Below are positions 32,821 through 41,651 of a DNA stretch of 42,996 bases, piece after piece. The notes below the pieces were generated by a model, which was given only the letters and a program-made list of their open reading frames with translations, made no database searches and had not been told where the DNA came from. The DNA is from a bacterium TMED88 (lineage in GTDB: Bacteria > Myxococcota_A > UBA9160 > UBA4427), in NCBI GenBank assembly GCA_002171515.1, contig NHEP01000132.1:1-42996 (forward strand), written 5' to 3'. Position 1 is the first letter of the stretch, and each line of letters begins with the position of its first letter. The position numbers and the translations under genes were made by a program.

Positions 32821-33882
32821 ATGACGGATTCAAACTGGTTCACTTTGAGGTGGAACGATGGTGCAGTGGAGTTGCTGGATCAGACTCTTCTCCCTGAAAA
32901 AGAGCATTATTTGAGGCTGGATCAAGTAGAGGACTTAGCCTGTGCGATTGAGCGCCTTTCGGTTCGGGGGGCGCCGGCGATCGGTGTGGCTGCGGCACTC
33001 GGCGTCGCGCTGGGCGCCTTTAATTCTGAGGCCGATCGAGTCGACGACTTGCGTAGAGAGCTGGATGAAGAAGTCATCCCTCGACTCCGAGCGACCCGAC
33101 CAACGGCGGTCAACCTTTTCTGGGCGCTCGACCGGATGCAGCGCCGATTGCACGCGGGGACTGATTCGGAGGGGTTCACCGCGGAGGCGCTGCGGGCCAA
33201 CTTGCTGGAAGAAGCGCAAGGAATCCTCGCTGAAGATATTCGAACCTGTCGCCAAATTGGCGTCGCTGGGCTCGAGGTGGTGGAGACTGGGGCCCGGATT
33301 CTCACTCACTGCAACGCGGGCGCTCTCGCGACCGGCGGGTATGGCACAGCGCTTGGCGTTGTCCGTGCGGCAAGTGAGGCGGGCCGAAAGGTGACGGTTC
33401 TCGCCGACGAGACCCGCCCGCTTCTGCAAGGTGCAAGGCTGACGGCCTGGGAACTTCAACGGGATCAAATCCCGGTTCGAGTCTGTACCGACAACATGGC
33501 GGGCGCAATGATGCAGGCTGGAAAACTTGATCTGGTTGTGGTGGGGGCAGACCGAATTGCAGCCAACGGAGATGTCGCCAACAAGATTGGAACCTATGCG
33601 GTCGCCGTTTTGGCCAAAGCCCATGAAATCCCTTTCTATGTAGCGGCCCCACTTTCGACGATCGATCGATCCATCGCGACCGGGGCTGATATCCCGATTG
33701 AAATCCGAGATCGTGAGGAGGTGGCGCGAATCGGGGATCGAGTGGTTCTGCCGGAAGGGGTCGAAGTCGAGCAACCAGCGTTTGACGTAACGCCGGCAAA
33801 ATTTGTGACGGGAATCATCACCGAGAAAGGTGTGCTTAGATCCCCCTATGGTTCTGCGATCGATCGAGCCTTCTCTCAGTAA
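32821..33882 (+). CDS. mtnA: S-methyl-5-thioribose-1-phosphate isomerase
   Basis: A 353-residue eIF2B-like isomerase converting methylthioribose-1-phosphate to methylthioribulose-1-phosphate in methionine salvage. Seen: IERLSVRGAPAIGVAAALG, RPTAVNLFWALDRM, the catalytic Cys in THCNAGALATGGYGTALGV (Cys 164), the catalytic Asp in VVVGADRIAANGDVANKIGTY (Asp 244), and PFYVAAPLSTID. The length is usual. Two ATGs (32815 and 32821) are in frame; AAGGAG at 32806-32811 is 9 nt before the second and only 3 nt before the first, so the second is chosen. No other methionine-salvage gene is nearby. Some MtnA homologues act on 5-deoxyribose- or ribose-1-phosphate instead. Confidence 0.95.
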   Translation: MTDSNWFTLRWNDGAVELLDQTLLPEKEHYLRLDQVEDLACAIERLSVRGAPAIGVAAALGVALGAFNSEADRVDDLRRELDEEVIPRLRATRPTAVNLFWALDRMQRRLHAGTDSEGFTAEALRANLLEEAQGILAEDIRTCRQIGVAGLEVVETGARILTHCNAGALATGGYGTALGVVRAASEAGRKVTVLADETRPLLQGARLTAWELQRDQIPVRVCTDNMAGAMMQAGKLDLVVVGADRIAANGDVANKIGTYAVAVLAKAHEIPFYVAAPLSTIDRSIATGADIPIEIRDREEVARIGDRVVLPEGVEVEQPAFDVTPAKFVTGIITEKGVLRSPYGSAIDRAFSQ

Positions 33883-33926
33883 GCGAGGCTCAACGTTCCT
33901 TTACTTCTGGGCTGATGGGTGATTTT

Positions 33927-33951
33927 GTGTGATCTGTGCCGCAGGTCACAC
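33927..33951. repeat. 10-bp hairpin / inverted repeat between mtnA and the PATAN gene
   Basis: GTGTGATCTG and CAGGTCACAC pair over a 5-nt loop (TGCCG) with one G-T pair. No U-tract follows on either strand, so it is a weak terminator candidate; the TGTGA/TCACA arms look more like a regulator site, but the spacing (13 nt) is not that of CRP/FNR sites. Confidence 0.45.
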
Positions 33952-34130
33952 CCTGAAACCGGGCTTGGGCTCCGCGGGATGGTTTATTTGAGGATTCGCT
34001 AAAGGCTGGTCCGCCGGTTGTCCGATCTGGATTTGAATCGAGTCCGCCCCTCGTCCCATTTCTGCATTACACCGCACCGCTGATTTCTGAGCGGTCGAGG
34101 CATTGGACGACTCCGAGAAAAGGAGCCCGA

Positions 34131-36035
34131 ATGCCCCAGAAGCTCGTGTGTGTCCATGGTTCATTGGGATTCCCCTTGGACTTATGGCGTGCCTTGAAGG
34201 CGACCGGCTTGCACCTCATTTCGTTGGATGATCTTGGGCGAGGCGTGATCGCGGTCGAGGCAGAATCAGCCGATGCTCTTCTTGTGTCTGCCGAATACAG
34301 TCAGTCGGGTCGAATTGCAGAGTTGGAAAAGGCGTTGATGGGCATGGACCGTTCGGTCCCGATAGTCTGCTGTCAGGTCAGTGAATCGGAGAACCTTCAA
34401 TCGAGTTCATTTCTTGAGCAAATTGGTGTGATCGTGGTCGGTGCTTCACTTCCCTCAGAACAAGTTGTTAGGAAAATTAGTGACGCGCTTACAGCGGTTG
34501 CGGAAGGCGGTGAAGTGAGGGCGGGCGGGAAGGCGAGTCCAGGCTCGGGGGATCTTCGTGAGAGGCCGTTCGGCCGCATATTGGCGGAGTGTTTCCGCCT
34601 GAGGGCGCAAGGTGTGGCTTTTTTTGACTCGGGAAAGAAGAAAAAGGCGGTCGAATTTCGTGATGGCTGTCCCGTGGCGGTGCAGTCCAACCTTTTGAGT
34701 GAATGCTTGGGGCATCGCTTGATGGAGTCTGGTCATTTATCTCGGGAGGACTGGGAGGAGTCCGTGCGTCGACTCCGAAAAGGTCAAGGCCCGCAGGGGA
34801 AAATCCTGATTGAAATGGGCGTGATCGAGCCGTCAGACCTTGCGAGGGAGCTCGATCTTCAAGCAGAAGCCAAAATGCTGACGATCTTTGAATGGCGAAG
34901 GGGTCACTATCGTTTCGAGGTGGGTAAAAAACTTGGATCTCGCGCGAGCCGGCTGAACCCTAAACCGCCGAGTCGCCTGATTCGCCGGGCGGCTCACCAG
35001 CTGATCTCTCAGAAAGAAATCGATCTCTTTCTCACCCGGCATGAAAAGAGCAATTGGTATTTTGGTGTCGAGGGGGGGTGGCGTGAAGGAAGTGAGTGTG
35101 GGCAAGATGATTGGGTCCAACTCGAGAAAGATCTCGATCAGAGTTGCTGCCTGGGTGAATACCTTCAAGCCCCGAAATCGATTCGTCGTGCACTTTACGC
35201 TGCCGCCATGATGGGATCCTATGAGGATCCGGAATGGCGGTGCCCCTCCGTTTCTGAGCCCGCTCCTTCTCGGGAGCCGAAGGCCGAACCTTTGACGAAT
35301 CAGGAGCAGTCAGAGCAGCGTGCTGAGCTTTTGGAGTGGGCTCGGAAGTTGAGAGGCCAAAATGCATATTCGATCCTCGGCCTTACGAATTCTTTGGATG
35401 ATCACACTGTTCAAGCGGCCTACAGCACGCTTGTGAATTCTGTTCGGCCAGAGCGATTCCGAGGTCGCTCGCCGGCTCTCCGTCAATTAGCCGACGAGAT
35501 TTTCCGTCTTTTGACGACGGCCTATTCCAAGTTGAGAGATGCCCCCTCGCGAGCGGAATACTCGGCGGCACTCAGGAAAGATCTCGAATCGGAAGAGGAT
35601 AAAATGCAGTGGGCCCGATCTCAGAGGGCTGAGCGCGATTTTCGAGAGGGGGAGCAATTCTTGAAGCAGAGAGCTTATCTCTCAGGGCTCGAATCCTTTG
35701 GCCGGGCTCTCGAAGCGGCGCCCGATCGGGGTCTTTACCGGGCCTTCTACGGGTGGACCCTTCATCTCTGTCACCCTCATGAAATGATGATGACCGAGGA
35801 GGCTATCGAGCACGTCCGAGAGGGTGCTCGACTCGATCAGGATCATCCGAAGCCCCTGATTTTCCTGGCCCGTCTCTACATGGTCCAGGAGCGCTGGGTT
35901 GCGGCTCGAAGAATCATGGCGCGTGCGGTGGAATTGTCGCCCGATTCGGTGGAGGCGCGGCGGGAGCTGCGGCTGCTGGCCAAGCGTCGCCAGAAGGGGC
36001 AGGGGTGGCTGCGCCGGGCCTTCAAGCGGAAGTGA
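34131..36035 (+). CDS. PATAN (DUF4388) - J-domain-like - TPR protein
   Basis: A 634-residue cytoplasmic protein. Residues 1-125 are a receiver-like alpha/beta region without a clear phosphoacceptor Asp. Residues 145-265 match a PATAN/DUF4388 domain (FGRILAECFRLRAQGVAFFDSGKKKKAVEFRDGCPVAV...LLSECLG...LLIEMG-like, ending FEWRRGHYRFE). Residues 408-480 resemble a J-domain (NAYSILGL...VQAAYSTL...AYSKLRD) in which the essential HPD is replaced by RPERF. Residues 500-634 are TPR units with a basic end. AAGGAG lies 6 nt before ATG 34131. PATAN and TPR proteins in myxobacteria act in motility and signalling scaffolds; the pilT genes 4 kb downstream fit that, but the link is inference. It cannot be a normal DnaK co-chaperone without HPD. 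Confidence 0.75.
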   Translation: MPQKLVCVHGSLGFPLDLWRALKATGLHLISLDDLGRGVIAVEAESADALLVSAEYSQSGRIAELEKALMGMDRSVPIVCCQVSESENLQSSSFLEQIGVIVVGASLPSEQVVRKISDALTAVAEGGEVRAGGKASPGSGDLRERPFGRILAECFRLRAQGVAFFDSGKKKKAVEFRDGCPVAVQSNLLSECLGHRLMESGHLSREDWEESVRRLRKGQGPQGKILIEMGVIEPSDLARELDLQAEAKMLTIFEWRRGHYRFEVGKKLGSRASRLNPKPPSRLIRRAAHQLISQKEIDLFLTRHEKSNWYFGVEGGWREGSECGQDDWVQLEKDLDQSCCLGEYLQAPKSIRRALYAAAMMGSYEDPEWRCPSVSEPAPSREPKAEPLTNQEQSEQRAELLEWARKLRGQNAYSILGLTNSLDDHTVQAAYSTLVNSVRPERFRGRSPALRQLADEIFRLLTTAYSKLRDAPSRAEYSAALRKDLESEEDKMQWARSQRAERDFREGEQFLKQRAYLSGLESFGRALEAAPDRGLYRAFYGWTLHLCHPHEMMMTEEAIEHVREGARLDQDHPKPLIFLARLYMVQERWVAARRIMARAVELSPDSVEARRELRLLAKRRQKGQGWLRRAFKRK

Positions 36036-36051
36036 TCTTCCCCAAACGCCA

Positions 36052-36075
36052 AGGCCCGATTGCAGTCGGGGGCCT
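36052..36075 (+). repeat. GC-rich hairpin after the PATAN gene
   Basis: AGGCCCGA pairs with TCGGGGGCCT around a 6-nt loop with a two-base bulge. It lies 17 nt after the stop codon, where a terminator would be expected, but no T-run follows. A weak or Rho-assisted terminator is possible. Confidence 0.3.
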
Positions 36076-36153
36076 CAACCGCGAGACTCTCTGACCTCCG
36101 GTTCGTTGCGGCCCGCTGCCGCATCAACCGGGGCAGAGAGAGAGGCGGTTGGA

Positions 36154-37089
36154 ATGGGCGACGACGCAAGCAAAGGCGTGACGGGGAAGGCGATTTGGCT
36201 AGACGGGGACTTCATCCCCTGGGATGAGGCCAACGTTCATATCTTGACGCACAGCCTCCACTATGGGTTAGGGGTTTTTGAAGGGATTCGGTGCTACCGG
36301 CTTCAAGGCGGAGGTTCGGCGGTATTCCGTCTGCCAGAACACGTGCGTCGACTCTATGAATCCGCTCACATTAACTTGCTCGAAGTGCCCTATGAGCGCG
36401 CTGTCATTCAAGAAGCCATTTTGGAGAGCCTGCGTCGCAACGATCTCTCGGAAGGCTATGTGAGGCCCCTGGTTTTTCTGGGCGACGGGGCCATGGGGCT
36501 GAACCCCGGAGATAACCCCATTCGTGTGGCCATTATCTCCTGGGCCTGGGGGAAATATTTGGGCGAAGAAGGTATGGCGAGAGGGATTCGAGCCAAGGTT
36601 TCCACCTTCGCGCGCCATCACGTGAATGCAAAGATGACCAATGGCAAAACCTGCGGGGACTACGTGAACTCGATCCTCGCAAAAAGAGAGGCTCTGCTGG
36701 ATGGTTACGATGAAGCCATCATGCTGGACACCCAGGGCTTAGTTTCGGAGTGTACGGGGGAGAACATCTTCGTGGTCCGCAACGGCCTGATTCGCACCCC
36801 GCCTTTGGCGACGGTTCTCGATGGGATCACCCGGGATACGCTGATGCAGTTGGCGCGCGATCACGGGTACACCGTCGTCGAAGCGCCGATCACCCGCGAT
36901 GATCTTTATGTCGCAGATGAAATCTTTTTGACCGGGACGGCGGCGGAGGTCACGCCGATTCGCGAGGTGGACCATCGGCAGATCGGCGCCGGCCACCGAG
37001 GCCCGGTGGCTGAGGCGTTGCAGGCGGCATATTTTGAGGCGGTGACCGGACAAAATGCGACGCACAACGACTGGCTGACGCCCCTCTAG
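36154..37089 (+). CDS. ilvE: Branched-chain amino acid aminotransferase
   Basis: A 311-residue class IV (fold-type IV) PLP aminotransferase that interconverts Val, Leu, Ile and their keto acids. Signatures: IWLDGDFIPWDEANVHILTHSLHYGLGVFEGIRCY, RLPEHVRRLYESA, the PLP-lysine region NGKTCGDYVNSILAK (equivalent to KAGGNY in the E. coli enzyme, here with Cys-Gly-Asp), DEAIMLDTQGLVSECTGENIFVVRNG, LDGITRDTLMQLA, and LTGTAAEVTPIREVDHRQIG. The length is normal. The frame is open from 35899, but ATG 36154 gives the family start. A purine-rich stretch (GAGAGAGGCGG) lies upstream. It is followed 56 nt later by an amidase gene. Confidence 0.93.
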   Translation: MGDDASKGVTGKAIWLDGDFIPWDEANVHILTHSLHYGLGVFEGIRCYRLQGGGSAVFRLPEHVRRLYESAHINLLEVPYERAVIQEAILESLRRNDLSEGYVRPLVFLGDGAMGLNPGDNPIRVAIISWAWGKYLGEEGMARGIRAKVSTFARHHVNAKMTNGKTCGDYVNSILAKREALLDGYDEAIMLDTQGLVSECTGENIFVVRNGLIRTPPLATVLDGITRDTLMQLARDHGYTVVEAPITRDDLYVADEIFLTGTAAEVTPIREVDHRQIGAGHRGPVAEALQAAYFEAVTGQNATHNDWLTPL

Positions 37090-37145
37090 GCGGAGCATCT
37101 CGGCCGTTCGGTCCGAAAGGATACTCTTTATCCGGGAGACGAAGA

Positions 37146-38549
37146 ATGCAGGAGTGGTTGACGCGGGATCTCGTTGAAATCCTTTCGGGATTCAACGCTT
37201 CGGAGTTTTCTGCGGTCGAGTTGATGCAGGCCACCCTGGGCCGAATCGATGAAACCCGAGACACCCTCAATGCCTTCACGGCGGTGAGAAGCGATTCTGC
37301 GCTTCTCGAAGAAGCAGAGGCTGCCGATGTTCGCCGCCGCCGGGGTGATTCCAGGCCGCTGGAGGGGATCCCACTGGGCGTAAAGGATCTCGAAGATGTC
37401 GCAGGCCTCGTGACCAGCCAGGGATCCGTACCTTTCAAAGACGCCTTGGCGGATCGAGACTCAATCCAGGTGGAGCGTCTGCGGGCAGCCGGCGCAATTG
37501 TCGTTGGTAAGACGAACACCCCAGAATTTGGCTACACGGCCCTGACTAAAAATCTGCTCTTTGGCACATCGCGAAATCCCTGGGGCCTTGACCGCACGCC
37601 CGGTGGCTCAAGCGGAGGATCTTCGGCAGCGATTGCGGGAGGGGTGATCCCGATGGTAACGGCCAGTGATGGGGGAGGATCGATCCGTATCCCCGCTTCG
37701 GTGACAGGCTGTTTTGGCTTGAAGACATCCTGGGGGCGGATCCCCAATGGTCCGAAGTCTTTGTGGACGATGGACGATACCGGGGTTTGGGGACCCTTAA
37801 CGCGTTCGGTTGCGGACGCCGCCCTTCACCTGGACGTGGCGTCCGGCGTGCATCCGCTTGATCCGAACTCCTTGCCCCAGGTCAGTTTTTCCTTCCAGGA
37901 AATTCTCGAAGACCTTCCCTCCGGCTTGCGGGCCGCCTTCTCTCCGGACCTAGGCTACGCGCGCGTGCAATCCGACGTGGCCGAGGCCGTCGAGCACGCT
38001 GTGGGTTTATTTCCAGATTGCGGGATCGCGGTCGAGGCGCTCGACGCGGGGCCGCCGGAGCCCGGTGGAGATTGGGGTTTCGCAGGGGCTTGGGAGCTGC
38101 TCTCGCAGCTCCAGCCGTTGTTGCCCGAACATGAAGAGGAGTTCGGCCGATCTTTCATCCGAGGCATTCAAGCGGCTGCACGCATGACACCCGAACATTG
38201 GCGGCAGATGAGACAGCGTCGAGCGGAGCTGAATGCATGGGCCGCGGGCGTTTTCGATCGCTTCGACATTCTTTTGACACCGACGGTTCCCTACGACCCC
38301 CCGGCGGCAGGGGGGCCATTCCTGAATGAAATTGAAGGACACCGCCAACCCACGGCGAACTTTGGAAGCTTTACGATGCCCTTCAACCTATCCTGGCATC
38401 CTGCCGCCACGGTTCGGGCGGGTTTGTCCAAGGCGGGGCTTCCGATTGGATTGCAGATTGTTGGCCCGCGGCACCGGGATGACCTCGTCCTGCAGGTTGC
38501 GCGGGCCTTCGAACGGGCGACGGATTGTTTTAAGGCTTGGCCGGTCTAG
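37146..38549 (+). CDS. Amidase (amidase signature family), GatA paralogue
   Basis: A 467-residue amidase-signature enzyme. The triad is intact: Lys in GIPLGVKDLEDVAG, and the serines in GGSSGGSSAAIAGG and DGGGSIRIPAS. GCFGLKTSWGRIP follows where GatA has GVVGMKPTYGRIS. It differs from the window's gatA throughout the C-terminal half and has no gatB/gatC beside it, so it is probably a stand-alone amide hydrolase rather than a tRNA amidotransferase subunit. GGGAGA precedes ATG 37146 by about 6 nt. It lies between ilvE and a D-threonine-aldolase-like gene (14 nt gap downstream), suggesting amino-acid amide or D-amino-acid turnover. The substrate is unknown. Confidence 0.9.
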   Translation: MQEWLTRDLVEILSGFNASEFSAVELMQATLGRIDETRDTLNAFTAVRSDSALLEEAEAADVRRRRGDSRPLEGIPLGVKDLEDVAGLVTSQGSVPFKDALADRDSIQVERLRAAGAIVVGKTNTPEFGYTALTKNLLFGTSRNPWGLDRTPGGSSGGSSAAIAGGVIPMVTASDGGGSIRIPASVTGCFGLKTSWGRIPNGPKSLWTMDDTGVWGPLTRSVADAALHLDVASGVHPLDPNSLPQVSFSFQEILEDLPSGLRAAFSPDLGYARVQSDVAEAVEHAVGLFPDCGIAVEALDAGPPEPGGDWGFAGAWELLSQLQPLLPEHEEEFGRSFIRGIQAAARMTPEHWRQMRQRRAELNAWAAGVFDRFDILLTPTVPYDPPAAGGPFLNEIEGHRQPTANFGSFTMPFNLSWHPAATVRAGLSKAGLPIGLQIVGPRHRDDLVLQVARAFERATDCFKAWPV

Positions 38550-38563
38550 CGGGGGGCGGGGGG

Positions 38564-39553
38564 GTGCGATTGAGAGTTTCCGATTTACCGACGCCCTCCC
38601 TTGTGCTCGATACTGCGGCCTTGGATCGAAATTTGAGCCGAATGGCCGAAGTGCTGCCCGGCCCCCGGCTGCGCCCGCATGTGAAAGCCCATAAGTGCAC
38701 GGCCTTGGCGGCTCGACAAAAGGACTACGGCCATTCCCATTTTTGTTGCGCCACGATTCGTGAGGTCGAAGGAATGGCCGCAGCGGGCCTCGGCGAGGAC
38801 CTCCTGCTCGCCAACGAGGTGCTGGATGCTCGACGTTTGGGTGTGCTGGATGCCCGCGTCACCGTCGCAGTGGATTCGCCCGAGACCGTCGCTGCGGCTG
38901 TGCGAGGAGGAGTCCGAGAGTGCCTAATTGATGTGAATGTCGGGCTTCCGCGATGTGGCTGCGCTCCGGAAGAGGCCGGTCGCCTCGCTGATCAAGCGCG
39001 ATCCGCTGGTTTGTCGGTTCGGGGTGTCATGGGTTACGAAGGTCACGTCGTTGGACTTCTCGAAGCAGGGCAACGTAGGCAAGGTTGCGAAGCCAGCATG
39101 TTGTTGCTCAAGGCGGCTCACGCCGATGTGGGGGGTGAGGTCATCTCGGCTGGCGGGACGGGTACTTTCGATTGCAATGAAGTCGCCACGGAAATTCAGG
39201 CGGGCAGTTATGCCCTGATGGACACCGCTTACGGGAAAATCGGGCTGCCCTTTGAACAAGCATTTTGCGTATTGTCCACGGTGATCTCCGTAGCCGATCG
39301 CTATGTGGTCGCGGATTGCGGTTTAAAGGCCCTGGGGATGGACCATGGGAACCCGGACGTGCCGGACGCGAAAGTGTGGTTCTGCTCCGACGAGCACCTG
39401 ACTCTGGCTCCGAATCAGGCACTCAAACCAGGGGATCGAATCCGGGTGCTGCCGGCCCATGTGGATCCCACCTTGGCGTATCACGACCGCCTCCATGTGG
39501 TGGACGGAGACGATGTCCTCGAAGAGTGGCCGATCGATCTTCGGGGTTGGTAG
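38564..39553 (+). CDS. D-threonine aldolase / D-serine dehydratase-like PLP enzyme
   Basis: A 329-residue fold-type III enzyme: an alanine-racemase-like barrel with the PLP lysine in RPHVKAHKC (about residue 42), GVMGYEGHVV, SAGGTGTFD, TEIQAGSYALMDTAY, then a beta domain ending LPAHVDPTLAYHDRLHVVDGD. The metal pair in this last segment is H-x-D. The D-threonine aldolase studied from Alcaligenes xylosoxidans uses His and Asp here, while animal-type D-serine dehydratases use His and Cys. The Asp favours aldolase-type (divalent-metal) chemistry on D-beta-hydroxy amino acids. GTG 38564 follows a G-rich stretch and gives the natural N-terminus; TTG 38537 overlaps the amidase stop. It probably shares a transcript with the amidase. 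Confidence 0.85.
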   Translation: MRLRVSDLPTPSLVLDTAALDRNLSRMAEVLPGPRLRPHVKAHKCTALAARQKDYGHSHFCCATIREVEGMAAAGLGEDLLLANEVLDARRLGVLDARVTVAVDSPETVAAAVRGGVRECLIDVNVGLPRCGCAPEEAGRLADQARSAGLSVRGVMGYEGHVVGLLEAGQRRQGCEASMLLLKAAHADVGGEVISAGGTGTFDCNEVATEIQAGSYALMDTAYGKIGLPFEQAFCVLSTVISVADRYVVADCGLKALGMDHGNPDVPDAKVWFCSDEHLTLAPNQALKPGDRIRVLPAHVDPTLAYHDRLHVVDGDDVLEEWPIDLRGW

Positions 39554-39579
39554 CGTGGGGAGGGAGTCGCTCCGAGAGT

Positions 39580-39888
39580 TTATTCCCCAGGGATGTCGAG
39601 CTTAGGAGTTTCTGGATGGGCTCGGTAGAGAATGACCGTATGTCCAACGAGGCCGCATAGGACTGCGCTGCTTTGATCTGCGATTTCCTGAGCCGTTCCG
39701 CGTTTATCGGAGGGCTGCTGGAGTCTCACCTTGATCAGCTCATGGCGGTCGAGCGCTGCCTGGACCGCCGAGATCACCGACGGGCTCAGTCCGGCCTCGC
39801 CGACCTGGACGATGGGTTTAAGTGGATGAGCCTGACCGCGTAACCACTTGCGTTGCTGTCCAGTCAGGGCGGGTGAATCCGGCGGCAT
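39580..39888 (-). CDS. yhbY: YhbY-type CRM-domain RNA-binding protein
   Basis: A 102-residue protein of the CRS1/YhbY family: LTGQQRKWLRGQAHPLKPIVQVGEAGLSPSVISAVQAALDRHELIKVRL, then the GxxG-like turn and VGHTVILYRAHPETPKLDIP. It binds pre-50S ribosomal particles in E. coli. ATG 39888 has GGGAGA 7 nt upstream; the open frame reaches 39990, but the added residues do not fit the family. It is alone on the minus strand, 26 nt convergent with the aldolase-like gene and divergent from the PilT paralogue. Confidence 0.93.
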   Translation of the reverse strand: MPPDSPALTGQQRKWLRGQAHPLKPIVQVGEAGLSPSVISAVQAALDRHELIKVRLQQPSDKRGTAQEIADQSSAVLCGLVGHTVILYRAHPETPKLDIPGE

Positions 39889-40025
39889 GGCATTTTCTCC
39901 CTCAACGGCCATCGGCTGACCGAGGACGGCGAGTCTGAACCGCCGCCCCAAGGCCGGCAAGGGTAACCGCCCCGGGGGCTCAGCGCTCAACGCGAGGGAC
40001 CGTTTGGCCGATACCCCACGGCAGT

Positions 40026-41600
40026 ATGGATGAGAAAAAAATTCCTCTCGTTGCGCGCCTCGCCCTCAAACTCAAATGGATGACGTCAGAGCAACTTGCG
40101 TCTGTGGCGGACAAAATTGACCCCCAGCAGCCGATTGGCGATTTGCTGGTGGCCGAGGGGTTCGTCGATGACCGACAGAGGCAGCGTCTTGAGTCTCTCA
40201 AGCTCGAACTTCTCGCCAAACATCGAGATCGGCGAGCGAGCCAAAAGGCCGAAGCCGATCGGGAATCTTCGGCTCAGACTCTGGACCCTGAGCCGAAGAA
40301 GTCCAGTCAGCCAGATGTCATCCATGCTGTGGCGGCTCAGAGTGCCGAAGAGGTCAGTCCGGTCGCGACAGAAAGCTTCGGCGGTGAGGCGGTCGAATCC
40401 ACAAAGGCCCCAGAGTCGGCTCCTCCGCTCACCGAGGTCCGCACGCCGGTCACGGCGCCGGCAGAAAGTCATATCGAGGCGCCGACCGAGCTTGATCCCG
40501 AATCGCTTGGACTCGGCCTGTCATTTCAATCCGCCTCATCGGCAACATGCGATTCGCTCGACGAAATTCTCCGTCAAGCGGTCGAATCCGGTGCCAGTGA
40601 TATTCATATTCACTCAGAGGGCCGCTTGGCTTTCCGGATCGGCGGTAAGCTGATCGCCGAGGATCACCGCCATCTCGATGCAGAAGCGGCAGAGCGTTTG
40701 GTCGGATCGGCCTTAAGCGAAAAGCAGTGCCAAGAGCTTCGCCGCTTTGGAGAACTTGATTTCTGCCTAGAGCGAGAAAATGTTGGCCGTTTTAGAGCGA
40801 ACGCATATCGCCAGCAGCGAGGATTCGATTTGGTCCTTCGCTCGATCCCTGCGGTGCCGCCTACGCTGGAAGAGCTGGGATTACCCGCAGAGTTGGAGCG
40901 CCTGACAGATTTCCATCAAGGGATGGTGTTGCTGACGGGCCCAGCGGGTTGCGGGAAGTCAGCGACCTTGGCGGCCCTCGTCAATCTGATTAACGAAAAT
41001 CGCGAGGAGCACATTCTCAGCGTCGAAGACCCCATTGAGGTGGTTCATCCCTCGAAAGGTTGCTTGGTCAATCAACGACATGCAGGCCGTCATACCCAGA
41101 GTTTTGGACGCGCCTTGAGGGGTGCTCTCCGTGAAGATCCCGACGTAATCGTGATCGGTGAACTGCGAGACTTGGAAACCATTTCTTTGGCCATGACGGC
41201 TGCGGAGACGGGGCACTTTGTGCTCGCGACGCTTCATACAAACAATGCAGTCCGGACCATCAATCGCCTCATCGGCGCTTTTCCCTCCGGTGAACAGGCC
41301 CAGGTGCGAGCGATGCTTTCGGTTTCGTTGCGGGCTGTGGTTTCTCAGAGGCTTGTTCCCCGAGTCGATGGCTCGGGTCGCTTGCCTGTTCTTGAGGTGC
41401 TCCGGATCAATAAAGCGATTGGGAATCTCATTCGAGATGAGAAGACCATTCAGATTCGCTCGGCCATGCAAACTGGGCGGAATCACGGGATGTATCTCCT
41501 TGAGCAGTCGCTCAACGAATGCGTCGAGTCGGGTCAAATCAGTCGTGACTCTGCGCTCCAATTGGCTGAGGAAAAAAAGCTCATCACGGCCGGGCTGTAG
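40026..41600 (+). CDS. PilT-like type IV pilus ATPase with long N-terminal extension
   Basis: A 524-residue protein. Residues 175-524 are a PilT/PilU-type ATPase: ASDIHIHSEGRLAFRIGGKL, Walker A GPAGCGKS (305-312), the Asp box LSVEDPIE (331-338), Walker B DVIVIGELRD (373-382), the His box ETGHFVLATLHTNNA, and IQIRSAMQTGRNHGMYLLEQSL. Residues 1-60 resemble the short N-terminal domain found before secretion ATPases (IGDLLVAEGFVDDRQRQRL). They are joined by about 110 residues rich in Glu, Ser, Pro and Ala. Standard PilT lacks this extension, and the Walker A GCGKS replaces the usual GSGKS. It likely powers or tunes pilus retraction with the pilT encoded 51 nt downstream. Confidence 0.88.
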   Translation: MDEKKIPLVARLALKLKWMTSEQLASVADKIDPQQPIGDLLVAEGFVDDRQRQRLESLKLELLAKHRDRRASQKAEADRESSAQTLDPEPKKSSQPDVIHAVAAQSAEEVSPVATESFGGEAVESTKAPESAPPLTEVRTPVTAPAESHIEAPTELDPESLGLGLSFQSASSATCDSLDEILRQAVESGASDIHIHSEGRLAFRIGGKLIAEDHRHLDAEAAERLVGSALSEKQCQELRRFGELDFCLERENVGRFRANAYRQQRGFDLVLRSIPAVPPTLEELGLPAELERLTDFHQGMVLLTGPAGCGKSATLAALVNLINENREEHILSVEDPIEVVHPSKGCLVNQRHAGRHTQSFGRALRGALREDPDVIVIGELRDLETISLAMTAAETGHFVLATLHTNNAVRTINRLIGAFPSGEQAQVRAMLSVSLRAVVSQRLVPRVDGSGRLPVLEVLRINKAIGNLIRDEKTIQIRSAMQTGRNHGMYLLEQSLNECVESGQISRDSALQLAEEKKLITAGL

Positions 41601-41651
41601 GCAACTCATTTCCGCTGCTGCTCAATCTTGTGCAACAGCAAAAGGATCAGA

